Source: Perlucidibaca wandonensis (lineage in GTDB: Bacteria; Pseudomonadota; Gammaproteobacteria; Pseudomonadales; Moraxellaceae). Taken from it: DNA of 64,000 bases. Where the stretch lies: the NCBI RefSeq assembly GCF_042677145.1, contig NZ_JBHTIT010000001.1, positions 372,001-436,000 of the forward strand, read 5' to 3'. The translations under genes were made by a program, and so were the position numbers. Positions 18,677 through 27,904 of the stretch are shown one piece after another. The notes beneath the pieces were generated by a model that was given only the letters and a program-made list of their open reading frames with translations, made no database searches and was not told the origin of the DNA. The first letter of the stretch is position 1, and every line of letters starts with the position of its first letter.

Positions 18677-19738
18677 CTAAGAAGTTAACTTGTCAGTACC
18701 GTTGCATTTTCTGTATTGGACGGGAGGCATAACAAACCAGCGTTTGAAGGCTCGTCTGAAACTTGCAGTATCGTGATAGCCAAGCAGCAAAGCGATAGCC
18801 TCTACGGACAGTTGAGTATCACGTAAATAGGTAGCTGCCCGTCGGGATAAAATTTCGTCTCGTACTTGCCGAAAACTACTATTTTCCTCTTTAAGTTTAC
18901 GCGAAAGAGTGCGTTTTCCCATGAATAAGGCTGCAGCGGCTTCTTCTTCGCATAGAGCTCCAGCAGGGTGTGAAAGCATTAATTTTTTGACTAGTGTCTG
19001 ATAGTTCGGTTTATGGTTTTGAAGTCGCGCAAGCATGAGCTCGCACTGCTTAAATGCTAGGCGATAGTTTTCATTATTGGCTGAGGCGTTTGCTACTCTG
19101 CACAATGCCATTGGGAAAGTAAGCTTTAATTGAGCGCAACCAAAATGAATCGATCCCGGCAAATAGTCCGAGTAGAAATCCTGATACGGGGGTGGGGGAT
19201 GGCGAAAATAGACATCTGTCTCATATAAAGGGCTACCTACGATGAACTCGCCAATTTCGAAAAATGATTTGATGACTGCCTCCGCTAGGCACCTTTCAAT
19301 ATCTTCATCAAGCTGTACCTGAAAGCTAGCTATGCACTCAAGACGATCGTCAATCTGATGTAAGTGTAATTCAATAAAGCTTGCTCGCGTGGGAAGGAAT
19401 GCTTGAAACGCTTGTAGTGCGGAGAGAAGGTCTGGGCTGCTGTAAGCGACCACGCCGACTACACCGTGCGTTGCAGGGGTTAGTCGCGAACCAAGTCGGA
19501 GTCCAAATCCAGATCTTTCAGATAGCGTTAGTGCATTTCGTAGAATTAGGATCTGCTGATGTACGGAGAGGAGGCTGTCCTCAATTAGAAACTGTTTAAC
19601 GTTGAGACCTGTTCCGCATAGCAGCTTTGGCAATTGCCGTGCTGATAAGCCAAGTTCACGAGCGATCAGTCGCGAGTAACTTGATTGAATGTCGGCTTCG
19701 GAGGTTTGATTTCCTCTCTGCGGTGGCTTTATAGCCAT
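18677..19738 (-). CDS. AraC-family regulator of alkane module 1
   Basis: The 353-residue protein has an N-terminal sensing domain of the arabinose-binding-like type (QILILRNALTLSERSGFGLRLG) and a C-terminal double helix-turn-helix, the second ending in LLGYHDTASFRRAFKRWF. GAGAAGAG precedes ATG 19738. It is divergent from the ferredoxin-CYP153 operon and probably activates it in response to alkanes or their products, as AraC-type regulators do next to many CYP153 genes. The last residues (NGTDKLTS) and stop are encoded by the right end of IS6 copy b, so a few native C-terminal residues are replaced. This probably spares the DNA-binding domain. Confidence 0.85.
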   Translation of the reverse strand: MAIKPPQRGNQTSEADIQSSYSRLIARELGLSARQLPKLLCGTGLNVKQFLIEDSLLSVHQQILILRNALTLSERSGFGLRLGSRLTPATHGVVGVVAYSSPDLLSALQAFQAFLPTRASFIELHLHQIDDRLECIASFQVQLDEDIERCLAEAVIKSFFEIGEFIVGSPLYETDVYFRHPPPPYQDFYSDYLPGSIHFGCAQLKLTFPMALCRVANASANNENYRLAFKQCELMLARLQNHKPNYQTLVKKLMLSHPAGALCEEEAAAALFMGKRTLSRKLKEENSSFRQVRDEILSRRAATYLRDTQLSVEAIALLLGYHDTASFRRAFKRWFVMPPVQYRKCNGTDKLTS

Positions 19739-19764
19739 AAGCTCTTCTCAGAAAATTCCCTAAA

Positions 19765-19801
19765 TTGTCTTGAAATGTCCCTGTTATGTCAAGAAATGTC
19801 C
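19765..19801 (+). promoter_or_regulatory. Two 21-bp-spaced direct repeats, probable AraC operator
   Basis: TTGTCTTGAAATGTCC (19765-19780) and ATGTCAAGAAATGTCC (19786-19801) are direct repeats with starts 21 bp apart, two helical turns. They lie between the AraC gene and the ferredoxin-CYP153 operon, 63 bases before the ferredoxin start. Similar repeats occur at 51990 and 57271. Confidence 0.75.
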
Positions 19802-19864
19802 TCGCTTGCACATCGGGTTACCGACAAGCTAAGCCTCAAACAACATATGGTTAAGAGAGTAGCA

Positions 19865-20185
19865 GTGAGCAAAATAATCTTTATTGAGCGTGACAACACC
19901 AGACATGTCGCAGAGTTTGAGGCTGGAACAACGCTGATGCAAATTGCCTTAGATAATGCTGTTCCCGGTATTGATGGAGATTGTGGTGGGGAGTGCGCTT
20001 GCGGTACCTGTCACATGGTTATTGCAGATGAGTGGTTCGGAAAGACAGGGGCTGTCAACGATGCTGAGGAGCAGATGCTTTCGATGACTCCAGAGCGAGC
20101 TAGGACATCGCGGCTGGGTTGCCAGGTCAAAACCTCTGAGGATATGGACGGTTTAATTATTAAGTTGCCAGAATTTCAAATGTGA
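19865..20185 (+). CDS. [2Fe-2S] ferredoxin for CYP153 (module 1)
   Basis: This 106-residue electron carrier passes electrons from a ferredoxin reductase to the P450. The cluster ligands follow the adrenodoxin-type pattern: Cys40, Cys46 and Cys49 (DCGGECACGTC) and Cys86 (RLGCQV). The frame extends upstream to 19685, but the GTG at 19865 with AAGAGAG before it gives SKIIFIERD, exactly matching the start of the paralogue at 53196. The stop lies 15 bases before the CYP153 start. No reductase gene is present in this module. Confidence 0.92.
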   Translation: MSKIIFIERDNTRHVAEFEAGTTLMQIALDNAVPGIDGDCGGECACGTCHMVIADEWFGKTGAVNDAEEQMLSMTPERARTSRLGCQVKTSEDMDGLIIKLPEFQM

Positions 20186-20199
20186 GCGCGGAGGTCACC

Positions 20200-21612
20200 A
20201 TGTCATCGAACTCAAGTACACAAGATGCAATTCAAACAAAAGTGATAAATGTCACATCCAAATTAGTGCCTATGCATCTGCAGATTAAGGCTCTGAAGAT
20301 ATTAATGAAGGTTAAGAAGAAGGCCCTAGGTTCGTCGCGCCCTCAAGTAAATTTTGTCGAAGCGACTTTGCCTGACGTTGACAGCTTGGCGATCGAGGAC
20401 ATCGACACCAGCAACCCTTTCTTGTATCGACAAGGTCAGTCGGATGCTTATTTCAAGCGACTTCGTGATGAAGCTCCAGTGCACTATCAGAAAAATAGTC
20501 AGTTCGGTCCATTTTGGTCGGTGACGCGCTATGAAGATATTTTGTTCGTAGACAAAAATTACGAGCTTTTTTCTTCCGAGCCACAAATTGTTTTGGGTGA
20601 TCCCCCAGAAGGGCTATCGGTAGAAATGTTTATCGCCATGGATCCGCCCAAGCATGATGTGCAACGTCGGGTAGTTCAAGGTGTGGTAGCGCCGCAGAAC
20701 TTGAAGGAAATGGAAGGGTTGATCCGCAGTCGCGCCTGCGAGGTGCTCGACAGTTTGCCTCTAGGCGAGCCTTTCAATTGGGTTCCTACCGTATCGAAAG
20801 AGCTGACGGGGCGTATGCTTGCTACGCTGCTTGACTTCCCTTATGAGGAGCGTCACAAGTTAGTAGACTGGTCGGATCGATTGTCTGGCGCATCATCGGC
20901 GACCGGTGGTGAATATACCGATGAAGATAACATGTTTGATGCTGCTGCTGAAATGGCGTGGTCTTTTTCTAGGCTTTGGCGCGACAAAGAAGTGCGCCGT
21001 GCTGCCGGCGAAAAACCCAGCTTTGATTTAATTAGCATGCTGCAGAGTAACGAAGAAACAAAGGATTTAATTAATCGTCCAATGGAGTTTATTGGGAATT
21101 TAGCCTTACTTATTGTTGGTGGTAATGACACTACTCGTAATTCCATGAGTGGCGGTGTGCTGGCCTTAAATCAGTTCCCTGAAGAGTTCGCTAAATTAAA
21201 GGCGAATCCAGAGCTGATACCAAATATGGTCTCTGAAATCATTCGCTGGCAAACTCCACTTGCAAATATGCGCCGGGTTGCTACGAAGGATGTGGAGCTG
21301 CGTGGTCAAACTATCAAGAAGGGCGATCGCGTGGTGATGTGGTATGCATCAGGGAATCGGGACGAACGTAAATTTGAAAATCCTGAACAACTTATTATTG
21401 ATCGAAAGGACGCGCGCAATCATATTTCTTTTGGTTACGGTATTCATCGTTGCATGGGTAACCGTCTAGCCGAATTGCAGCTGCGTATTCTGTGGGAGGA
21501 GCTGCTCAAGCGTTTTGATAATATTGAGGTTGTCGGTGAGCCGGAGCGTGTGCAGTCTAACTTTGTGCGCGGCTACTCCACGTTGATGGTTAAACTGACG
21601 GCAAAAAGTTAA
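20200..21612 (+). CDS. CYP153-family cytochrome P450 alkane hydroxylase (module 1)
   Basis: Soluble bacterial P450s of the CYP153 family hydroxylate the terminal carbon of n-alkanes and related chains. The 470-residue protein has the family segments MDPPKHDVQRRVVQGVVAPQ, the I-helix GGNDTTRNSMSGG and the heme loop FGYGIHRCMGN with Cys418 as ligand. The match to remembered Marinobacter CYP153A sequences runs along most of the length. The ATG at 20200 has a near-perfect GGAGGT five bases upstream and is preferred to the GTG at 20182. The GMC gene start overlaps its stop, so the three genes form an operon. Confidence 0.93.
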   Translation: MSSNSSTQDAIQTKVINVTSKLVPMHLQIKALKILMKVKKKALGSSRPQVNFVEATLPDVDSLAIEDIDTSNPFLYRQGQSDAYFKRLRDEAPVHYQKNSQFGPFWSVTRYEDILFVDKNYELFSSEPQIVLGDPPEGLSVEMFIAMDPPKHDVQRRVVQGVVAPQNLKEMEGLIRSRACEVLDSLPLGEPFNWVPTVSKELTGRMLATLLDFPYEERHKLVDWSDRLSGASSATGGEYTDEDNMFDAAAEMAWSFSRLWRDKEVRRAAGEKPSFDLISMLQSNEETKDLINRPMEFIGNLALLIVGGNDTTRNSMSGGVLALNQFPEEFAKLKANPELIPNMVSEIIRWQTPLANMRRVATKDVELRGQTIKKGDRVVMWYASGNRDERKFENPEQLIIDRKDARNHISFGYGIHRCMGNRLAELQLRILWEELLKRFDNIEVVGEPERVQSNFVRGYSTLMVKLTAKS

Positions 21613-23267
21613 TGATCAGTCAGATCAAGATGACGCCTGAACAATTCGACTATGTGGTTGTAGGCGCTGGCTCAGCTGGGTGCGTCCTTGCTAATCGACT
21701 CTCTGAGTGTGGTCGTTATTCAGTGTTATTACTGGAGGCTGGACCCGAGAGCAGAAAAAATCCTTTTGTAAGCATGCCGCTGGGCTTTCTGCAGCTAATG
21801 TTCAGTCGTCGTTTCAATTGGCAGTTTAACACTGAGCCGCAGAGACACATGTATGGCCGAGCGTTGTTTCAACCTCGAGGTAAGATGCTCGGAGGTTCCA
21901 GTGCTATCAATGCTCAGGTTTATATTCGCGGACATGCATGGGACTATGATGAGTGGGCTAGGCTAGGATGCGATGGATGGTCGTATGCTGATGTACTGCC
22001 ATATTTTCGCAGATCTGAGCATTTCGAGCCGAAGTCGAACTCGAGCAATGTTGCATATCATGGTAGAGCTGGTCCGCTTAATGTTGCAGAGCGTCGCTAT
22101 ACAAACCCGCTTAGTAGGGTGTTTGTTGAGGCTGCGAAGCAGGCGGGGTATCGGCATAATGAGGATTTCAACGGCAGAGAGCAGGAGGGCGTAGGCTTTT
22201 ACTATACCTATCAGAAGGATGGCGAGCGATGCAGTAATGCGCGAGCTTATCTCGAGCCTGCCGCAGCTCGTAGTAATTTAACTATTCGTAGTGAGGCGCA
22301 TGTTACGCGTGTGTTGCTTGAGTGTTCCCGAGCAGCCGGTGTTGAGTATCAGTGTTCGACAGGGATGGTACAGGTTCGTGCCGGCCGCGAGGTGATTCTT
22401 TGCGGAGGTGCCTTTAACTCTCCGCAACTACTTATGCTATCTGGAATCGGCCCGCGCGACGAGTTGTCTCGGCACGGCATCGAAATACGGCATGCGCTAG
22501 AGGGTGTTGGACAGAACCTGCAAGATCATATTGATGTATTCATGCGTGTTAGAGCCCTCAGCCGCCTTGGTATCTCCATGCATCCCAGCTACTGGCTCAA
22601 GGGAATGCGGGCGCTACTGCAATATTTGACCGGGCGGCGCGGTGTACTGACAAGCAACGGTGCCGAGGCCGGCGGGTTTATCCGCTCTCGCCCTGAGGAG
22701 TCCATACCCGACCTGCAATTGCACTTCGGCCCTATGTTGTACGCTGATCATGGCCGGGACTTTAAGACGGCGATGAGTGGTTATGGCTATATCGTCATGA
22801 TTTACGGGCTTAGGCCATTATCGCGTGGTCGCGTTGGTTTACACAGCGCAGACCCGCTCCAGGCACCGCTGATCGACCCTAACTATATGGCTGAGACTGC
22901 CGACGTTGAGCAGTTGGTTCGTGGCGTTCATCTGGTGCGCAAGATCTTAGCTCAGCAAGCGCTCGAGTCGCACCATGATGTCGAGATTTCGCCTGGGTCT
23001 GCGTTGAGGAGTGATGATGATCTGGCTGAATGGGTGAGGACTAGCGGTGAGTCGGCCTATCACCCTGTGGGTACTTGCAAGATGGGGGTGGATGCAATGG
23101 CGGTGGTAGACCCGCGTTTGCGAGTCCATGGACTACAGGGCTTGCGAGTGGTCGACGCTTCCATCATGCCAACCTTGGTTGGGGGCAACACCAATCAACC
23201 TGCCACGATGATCGGTGAGAAGGGAGCGGTCATGATTCTCGAAGATGCCAAAAATACTGGCGGCTGA
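21612..23267 (+). CDS. GMC-family FAD-dependent alcohol dehydrogenase (AlkJ-like)
   Basis: The 551-residue flavoprotein begins with the FAD fold VVVGAGSAGCVLANRLSE, has the second GMC signature near GKMLGGSSAINAQVYIRG, and ends with YHPVGTCKMG (active-site His) and GGNTNQPATMIGEKGA. This is the choline-dehydrogenase/AlkJ branch, which oxidises aliphatic alcohols with electrons going to quinone. The start overlaps the CYP153 stop by one base. In context it would oxidise the 1-alkanols made by the P450. An in-frame ATG at 21630 is an alternative start. IS6 copy c begins about 40 bases downstream. Confidence 0.88.
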   Translation: MISQIKMTPEQFDYVVVGAGSAGCVLANRLSECGRYSVLLLEAGPESRKNPFVSMPLGFLQLMFSRRFNWQFNTEPQRHMYGRALFQPRGKMLGGSSAINAQVYIRGHAWDYDEWARLGCDGWSYADVLPYFRRSEHFEPKSNSSNVAYHGRAGPLNVAERRYTNPLSRVFVEAAKQAGYRHNEDFNGREQEGVGFYYTYQKDGERCSNARAYLEPAAARSNLTIRSEAHVTRVLLECSRAAGVEYQCSTGMVQVRAGREVILCGGAFNSPQLLMLSGIGPRDELSRHGIEIRHALEGVGQNLQDHIDVFMRVRALSRLGISMHPSYWLKGMRALLQYLTGRRGVLTSNGAEAGGFIRSRPEESIPDLQLHFGPMLYADHGRDFKTAMSGYGYIVMIYGLRPLSRGRVGLHSADPLQAPLIDPNYMAETADVEQLVRGVHLVRKILAQQALESHHDVEISPGSALRSDDDLAEWVRTSGESAYHPVGTCKMGVDAMAVVDPRLRVHGLQGLRVVDASIMPTLVGGNTNQPATMIGEKGAVMILEDAKNTGG

Positions 23268-23304
23268 GTGGCATGTGCGGGTCATTGACCGCTGTTAAGC
23301 TACT

Positions 23305-24065
23305 GCTAGTGACAAGCTTACTCACCGGTTGAGATAGCTTGTGGGTGAGCACCTAAAAGCGGCATCGCTTTCGTCTATTCATCAACTATGTAGTCTGAGT
23401 CTACTACCGCTTTAATTTGAGCTTTCGTGATATTGACGACTTGCTGGCAAAGAAGGGAGCCTCTGCCAGTTACGAGGCTATCGTTTGTGGTGCATAAAAT
23501 TCAAACCCGCCTTCACCCGTAACCCGAGCGAAGGCGCTGTGGGTTCGGCGATGCCTTTTGTCTTGATGAGGTATTTATCAAGACAAAAGGCGAGCAGTAC
23601 TAATTGTGGCGAGCCGTTGATTAGGACGGAGTAGTAGATAGTGTCTATGTTCAGGGTAGGCGCAATGGTGCAGCTGCTAAGCAATTCTTCAAGCGTCTGT
23701 TAAGTAGTTATGCTTGCTCACCACTAATTATAGTTACTGATAAGTTGGCCGGCTATAAGGTTGCCCCACAAAAGTTAATGCCCATTTTTCATCACGGCAC
23801 GACTAAGTATGTGAACAATAGAGCTGAGCGATCACATGAATCGACTCGATTTCGGATGTGAGGCATGCAGCGATTCAAGTCGCTGAGTCAGGCTCAGCAA
23901 TTTATATAAACTCATGCTGCAGTATCGAGCTTATTGAAGCTTGGAAGGCATCTGATCCCAGTAGATTATTATCGACTAGGACTACAGCGCAACTTGTAGA
24001 GCTGTAGTCGCGCAGAGGTTTGAAGGAAAACTATTGCTGAGTCTAAAAGTTAACTTGTTAGTACC
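23305..24065 (+). mobile_element. IS6-family element, decayed copy c
   Basis: The left end reads AGTGACAAGCTTACT and the right end AAAAGTTAACTTGTTAGTACC, both with single substitutions. The transposase is recognisable in pieces (YYRFNLSFRDIDDLLAKKG; RAERSHESTRF) but full of stops and shifts. It separates alkane module 1 from the PF10118/CoA-ligase module. Confidence 0.8.
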
Positions 24066-24143
24066 TAGCAGATAGGATCTATATGAAGTTAGGTACGAAA
24101 ATACCCTGTTATAAAGATTGCGATATAAGCGTGATCTAAAAAA

Positions 24144-24172
24144 TTGACATTTGGTTGGTCGACCAATACTAT
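24144..24172 (+). promoter_or_regulatory. Sigma70 promoter whose spacer is an inverted-repeat operator
   Basis: TTGACA (24144-24149) and TACTAT (24167-24172) are exactly 17 bp apart. The spacer contains TTGGTTGGTCGACCAA at 24151-24166, a TTGGT-N6-ACCAA inverted repeat also found at 32208, 36349 and 39554. A bound repressor would block RNA polymerase directly. It drives the gene at 24232. Confidence 0.8.
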
Positions 24173-24231
24173 ATGAGAATACGGGCGACTTGAGGTTCTG
24201 CCGCCTTCTCAAGCTTGTTATGGAGAGTCAC

Positions 24232-25101
24232 ATGAGTGCGATAACTATTCAGCCGCGGAAAGTTGTCTTTGATGTAACTAACGTGCCCCGACACTGGAAT
24301 GGCGGAGACCCAGTTCTGACACGTTTTTTTGATGCGCTATCCGTGCACTTTCCTGAGGGGGAGCGATTTTTTATTGAGTCAGTTCGCCACTTTCAGGATC
24401 AGGCTGGCAGTGAGCGCTTGCGCGAGGATATTCGCCATTTTATCCGGCAGGAGGGCCAGCATGGTATCGTCCATGATCGTTTCAATCAGGTCATGGCTGG
24501 GCAAGGAGTAGATGTACAGGAGGTCACGGTTAATTTGCGACGCTTTATTAAAGTCACGCAAAAGTATCTGCCAAAGAAATACCAGCTGGCCATGACAGCC
24601 GCGTTTGAGCATTTCACTGCGACCTTAGGTGAAGCCATGCTCAAGGAGGAGACCGATATGTTTCGGGAGGCGGATCCAGTAATGCGAGCCCTGTTTCTCT
24701 GGCATGGTGTTGAGGAAGTTGAGCACAAAGCTGTAGCTTACGATCTTTATCAGGTTGCGGCAGGCGGTGGTTATGTAACCCGAGCATCGGCTTTGGTGGT
24801 CGCGACCCTGATGGTTCATCTTGTGGTGGCTCCAGTATTCTGGAATATGCTCAAGCTGGATGGTGTAACCCGTCAGCCTATGGTGATTTTGCGTGGACTG
24901 AATCGCCTGTACGGTCGCCAAGGTATTCTTACCCGCATGTTGCCGGAGTTTATGGCCTGGTTCCGACCCGGTTTTCATCCTTGGGACTCCGGTATGCCCG
25001 AGAAAGTTGCTGCTTGGCTGGGGGAGTATGCTCGTCATGGTGATCCCATGCAGGCATCGGCTGCAGTTTACGAGACTGCGTACTTGGAGCGGGTGGCCTG
25101 A
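24232..25101 (+). CDS. PF10118-family protein with diiron ferritin-like signature, paralogue 1
   Basis: Proteins of this family are annotated as predicted metal-dependent hydrolases, with no established reaction. The 289 residues contain, in order, a Glu in GERFFIE, ExxH in RQEGQH, a Glu in FEHFTA and ExxH in EEVEHK. This is the E..ExxH..E..ExxH ligand set of carboxylate-bridged diiron four-helix proteins. A hydrophobic segment follows (LVVATLMVHLVVAPVFW). The ATG at 24232 with GGAGAG is preferred over 24220. The BtrH-like gene overlaps its stop by one base. Two paralogues lie at 39632 and 50196, and the promoter carries the shared TTGGT operator. Confidence 0.82.
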   Translation: MSAITIQPRKVVFDVTNVPRHWNGGDPVLTRFFDALSVHFPEGERFFIESVRHFQDQAGSERLREDIRHFIRQEGQHGIVHDRFNQVMAGQGVDVQEVTVNLRRFIKVTQKYLPKKYQLAMTAAFEHFTATLGEAMLKEETDMFREADPVMRALFLWHGVEEVEHKAVAYDLYQVAAGGGYVTRASALVVATLMVHLVVAPVFWNMLKLDGVTRQPMVILRGLNRLYGRQGILTRMLPEFMAWFRPGFHPWDSGMPEKVAAWLGEYARHGDPMQASAAVYETAYLERVA

Positions 25102-26120
25102 TGCAGTTTGTCGGAGCGGGGGAAATGTTGGGCGCTACCGGTTCTACCCGCCAGATACAACACTGCCACAGACCGGGTTGGCACTGTGGCAGCTCGGCAA
25201 TTCGTGACCTGCTGGAGTTTCATGGTCTTGATCTCACAGAGGCCTTCTGCTTCGGGCTGGGTGCCGGCTTGGGCATTACCTATGTGGAGATTCCGGACTC
25301 GGCCACGCCCTTCATTGTCCATGTGCGCTCAATGGGTTTTGAGGAAAGTGTCTTTAGCACTCTGGGAGTGCCATTTGCTTGGTCGAGCTATACGGACAAG
25401 CAGGCGGCCACCGCAGACCTGCATGAGGCTCTGCGTGATGGGGTGCCGGCGCTGCTGCTCACTGACATTTACCACTTGCCTTACTTCGGGAGCAGCACTC
25501 ATTTCCCAGGCCATGCCATAGTTGCTTGGCAGCTGAATGAGGCGCGCGATGAAGTGCTGGTCAGTGATACCGAGCGCCCCGAGTTAATATCTGTTCCAGC
25601 AGCCAGTCTTGCCGATGCTCGTTTTTCAACGTCTCCACCATTCGTTCATTATGGCAACCTGTTTGCTCCGCGTTCGTTGAAGGTGACAGTCAGTGCTGAG
25701 CAGGTGAGGGCAGCTATTATCGCCAATGCTCGCGCGCTCGCTGAGGGTAACCGCAATAGTGGTCTTTCGGCACTAGATACTTGGATTGAGTTGTTGCCTC
25801 GCTGGCGAGCGGAGGAAAATTGGCGCTGGCTATTGCGCTTTGCCTATCAGGTTATTGAGAAGCGTGGCACCGGCGGCGCTGGCTTCAGGGCTATGTATGT
25901 TGATTTTCTACTAGAGGCCGGCGTGATGCTGCCGGCAGTGCATACTGCGAATCTTGTGGGGCTGATGCAGTGCTCTGCAACGGCGTGGTCTGAGCTTGCA
26001 GCGTTGCTGAAAATGGCGTCGGAGTCGGATGTATTTCCAATTCGAGAAATTGAGGCTGCAATTATTCGCGTCAAGTTGCATGAAACGCAGTATGTGCATC
26101 AGGTAATAAGCAGATTTTAG
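25101..26120 (+). CDS. BtrH N-terminal domain protein (cysteine-peptidase-like fold acyltransferase family)
   Basis: The 339-residue protein resembles the BtrH_N family, named for the acyltransferase of butirosin synthesis. HCGSSAIRDLLEFHG (Cys near residue 29), GHAIVAW (His near residue 137) and VSDTE (Asp) could form a Cys-His-Asp site. GLGAGLGITYVE is also typical. Its ATG overlaps the TGA of the diiron-type gene, so the two are translationally coupled and probably act together. A role in transferring an acyl group from a thioester is inference. Longest fit is to uncharacterised BtrH_N/DUF4872 proteins. Confidence 0.75.
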   Translation: MQFVGAGEMLGATGSTRQIQHCHRPGWHCGSSAIRDLLEFHGLDLTEAFCFGLGAGLGITYVEIPDSATPFIVHVRSMGFEESVFSTLGVPFAWSSYTDKQAATADLHEALRDGVPALLLTDIYHLPYFGSSTHFPGHAIVAWQLNEARDEVLVSDTERPELISVPAASLADARFSTSPPFVHYGNLFAPRSLKVTVSAEQVRAAIIANARALAEGNRNSGLSALDTWIELLPRWRAEENWRWLLRFAYQVIEKRGTGGAGFRAMYVDFLLEAGVMLPAVHTANLVGLMQCSATAWSELAALLKMASESDVFPIREIEAAIIRVKLHETQYVHQVISRF

Positions 26121-26309
26121 TTCGGATTTTACTGTAGAAGTCACCAGGAAAAGGTAATCCATTGCGGCGAATTGTGCCTAGCTTAATTAGTGTGTAGCTC
26201 CTTATTGCGGCCTCTGTTGGTGTTTTCCTATATGAAATATATGTCTCGACTGGATTGTTTACTGTACGCGCTAAATATTAACTATTTGTAGATTAATAAG
26301 GACGTCTTT

Positions 26310-27860
26310 ATGTTTATTACCCAGACATTACGTCGGGCGGTTCAGCTGAATCCGAACGGTGTGGCCACGATTTACGCGTGCAGGAGGCAGACTTGGCGCG
26401 AATTTGAGAATAGGGTGGCGCGTTTGGCAGCAGGCGTTTGTTCATTAGGTGTTGTTGAGGGCGATCGTGTCGCTATCCTTTCGCTCAATTCTGACCGCTA
26501 TCTGGAGTATTTTTACGCAGTCCCCTGGGCGGGGGCAGTGCTGAACCCGGTCAATCACCGCCTCGCGTTGCCGGAGATTGCCTATACCCTAAATGACTCA
26601 GGGTCGTCAGTTCTGTTCATCGATGATGTGTTCAGCACAATGCTACCTAGTCTTCGCACGTTGCTTGAAAGCGTGAGGCATGTGGTGTTCATGGGGGAAG
26701 GGCAGTTGCCGCAAGGTTGCATCGCCTATGAAACTCTGATGGAGCGGCATCAGCCCATAGCGGATGTGAGCAAGGGCGGCGCGCAACTGGCAGGCCTTTT
26801 CTATACCGGCGGTACGACCGGACGGTCAAAAGGCGTGATGCTTAGTCATGATAACCTTGTATTCAATGCACTGAACGTAGTGCCGGAGTTGGGCTATACG
26901 CAAGACTCCATCTATATGCATGCAGCCCCCATGTTTCACCTCGCCGATATGGCTAGTACCTTTGCCGTGACGCTGGCCGCGGGTACCCATGGGATTGTTC
27001 CTCGCTTCGATGTCGAGCAGGTTCTGGGTTTCATCCAGCAGGAGAAAGTTACTCATACCCTGCTGGTGCCGACAATGATCAATCTTTTGGTATCGTCCGG
27101 TCGCATAAAGGCTTTCGATGTCAGCAGCCTCAGGCGCATGCTCTACGGTGCGTCGCCGATGCCCGGTGCTGTACTTGACGCTGCCATGGCGCAGATGCCC
27201 GGTGCCTCTTTTGCTCAGGGTTACGGGCAGACCGAGGCGTCGCCGATTATCACCGCCTTACCGCCCGAATACCACGTGCTGGGTGGGGATAAACTGCGTA
27301 GTGCTGGCAGGGCGGCTTTAGGCGTCGAGGTTGCGGTGATGGACAAGGATGATGTGGAGTTGCTACGTGGTGAAGTCGGAGAGGTCTGTGCTAGGGGGCA
27401 AAATGTCATGCTGGGTTATTGGGGCATGATACGGGAGACCGAGGAAACGCTTCGTAATGGCTGGTTGCATACAGGTGATCTCGGCTACATGGATGACGAT
27501 GGTTTTGTCTTCATTGTCGACCGTGCCAAAGACATGATCATTAGTGGAGGAGAGAATATTTTTTCGGTGGAAGTCGAAGGTGCTATCTACAGCCACCCAG
27601 CGGTTCAGGAGTGCGCTGTAGTCGGCATTCCTCATCATGAATGGGGTGAGCTGGTTCATGCGATTATCCTTTTGAAGCAAGGGTATTCGCTCAATGAGGA
27701 AGAACTAGTCGCTCATTGCCGAGCTCGGATTGCCGGATACAAACTGCCGCGCAGCATCGAGTTTCGCGCAGAACCTTTGCCGGTGAGCGGCGCGGGCAAA
27801 ATTCTCAAAAACGAACTGCGGCAGCCCTACTGGGAAGGTAGGGATCGTGCAGTCAACTGA
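26310..27860 (+). CDS. AMP-forming acyl-CoA synthetase
   Basis: This 516-residue enzyme would activate a carboxylic acid to its CoA thioester through an acyl-adenylate. It has the phosphate-binding motif YTGGTTGRSKGVM, the adenylate motif GYGQTEASP, the hinge region LHTGDLGYMDDDGFVFIVDR and the C-terminal catalytic Lys in GAGKILKNELR. The length is typical of medium- or long-chain and aromatic acyl ligases; the substrate cannot be read from sequence. AAGGA precedes ATG 26310. The 190-base gap upstream may hold its own promoter. Two acyl-CoA dehydrogenase genes follow. Confidence 0.9.
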   Translation: MFITQTLRRAVQLNPNGVATIYACRRQTWREFENRVARLAAGVCSLGVVEGDRVAILSLNSDRYLEYFYAVPWAGAVLNPVNHRLALPEIAYTLNDSGSSVLFIDDVFSTMLPSLRTLLESVRHVVFMGEGQLPQGCIAYETLMERHQPIADVSKGGAQLAGLFYTGGTTGRSKGVMLSHDNLVFNALNVVPELGYTQDSIYMHAAPMFHLADMASTFAVTLAAGTHGIVPRFDVEQVLGFIQQEKVTHTLLVPTMINLLVSSGRIKAFDVSSLRRMLYGASPMPGAVLDAAMAQMPGASFAQGYGQTEASPIITALPPEYHVLGGDKLRSAGRAALGVEVAVMDKDDVELLRGEVGEVCARGQNVMLGYWGMIRETEETLRNGWLHTGDLGYMDDDGFVFIVDRAKDMIISGGENIFSVEVEGAIYSHPAVQECAVVGIPHHEWGELVHAIILLKQGYSLNEEELVAHCRARIAGYKLPRSIEFRAEPLPVSGAGKILKNELRQPYWEGRDRAVN

Positions 27861-27904
27861 GCGATTGTACACCGTGAAAATGAATAATCGGTGGGGGGTA
27901 TACC

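Larger units (their letters stand above)
17107..18700 (+). mobile_element. IS6-family element copy b, split by an IS3-family element
   Basis: The left end GGTACTGATAAGTTAACT starts at 17107 and the right end AAGTTAACTTGTCAGTACC stops at 18700. The transposase N-terminus (MSTYKRHRFHPSIISYAVWI, from 17147) is present up to 17320. The IS3-family insertion follows, then only the last part of the transposase from 18516. About 390 bases of the IS6 gene are missing between the two pieces, so the IS3 insertion came with a deletion. The right end supplies the last codons of the AraC gene. Confidence 0.88.

Noticed and set aside
6903..18700. Simple composite transposon of IS6 copies a and b around the metal genes
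   Set aside because: Copy a is decayed, copy b is split, and no matching target duplications are visible, so only a historical role can be argued.
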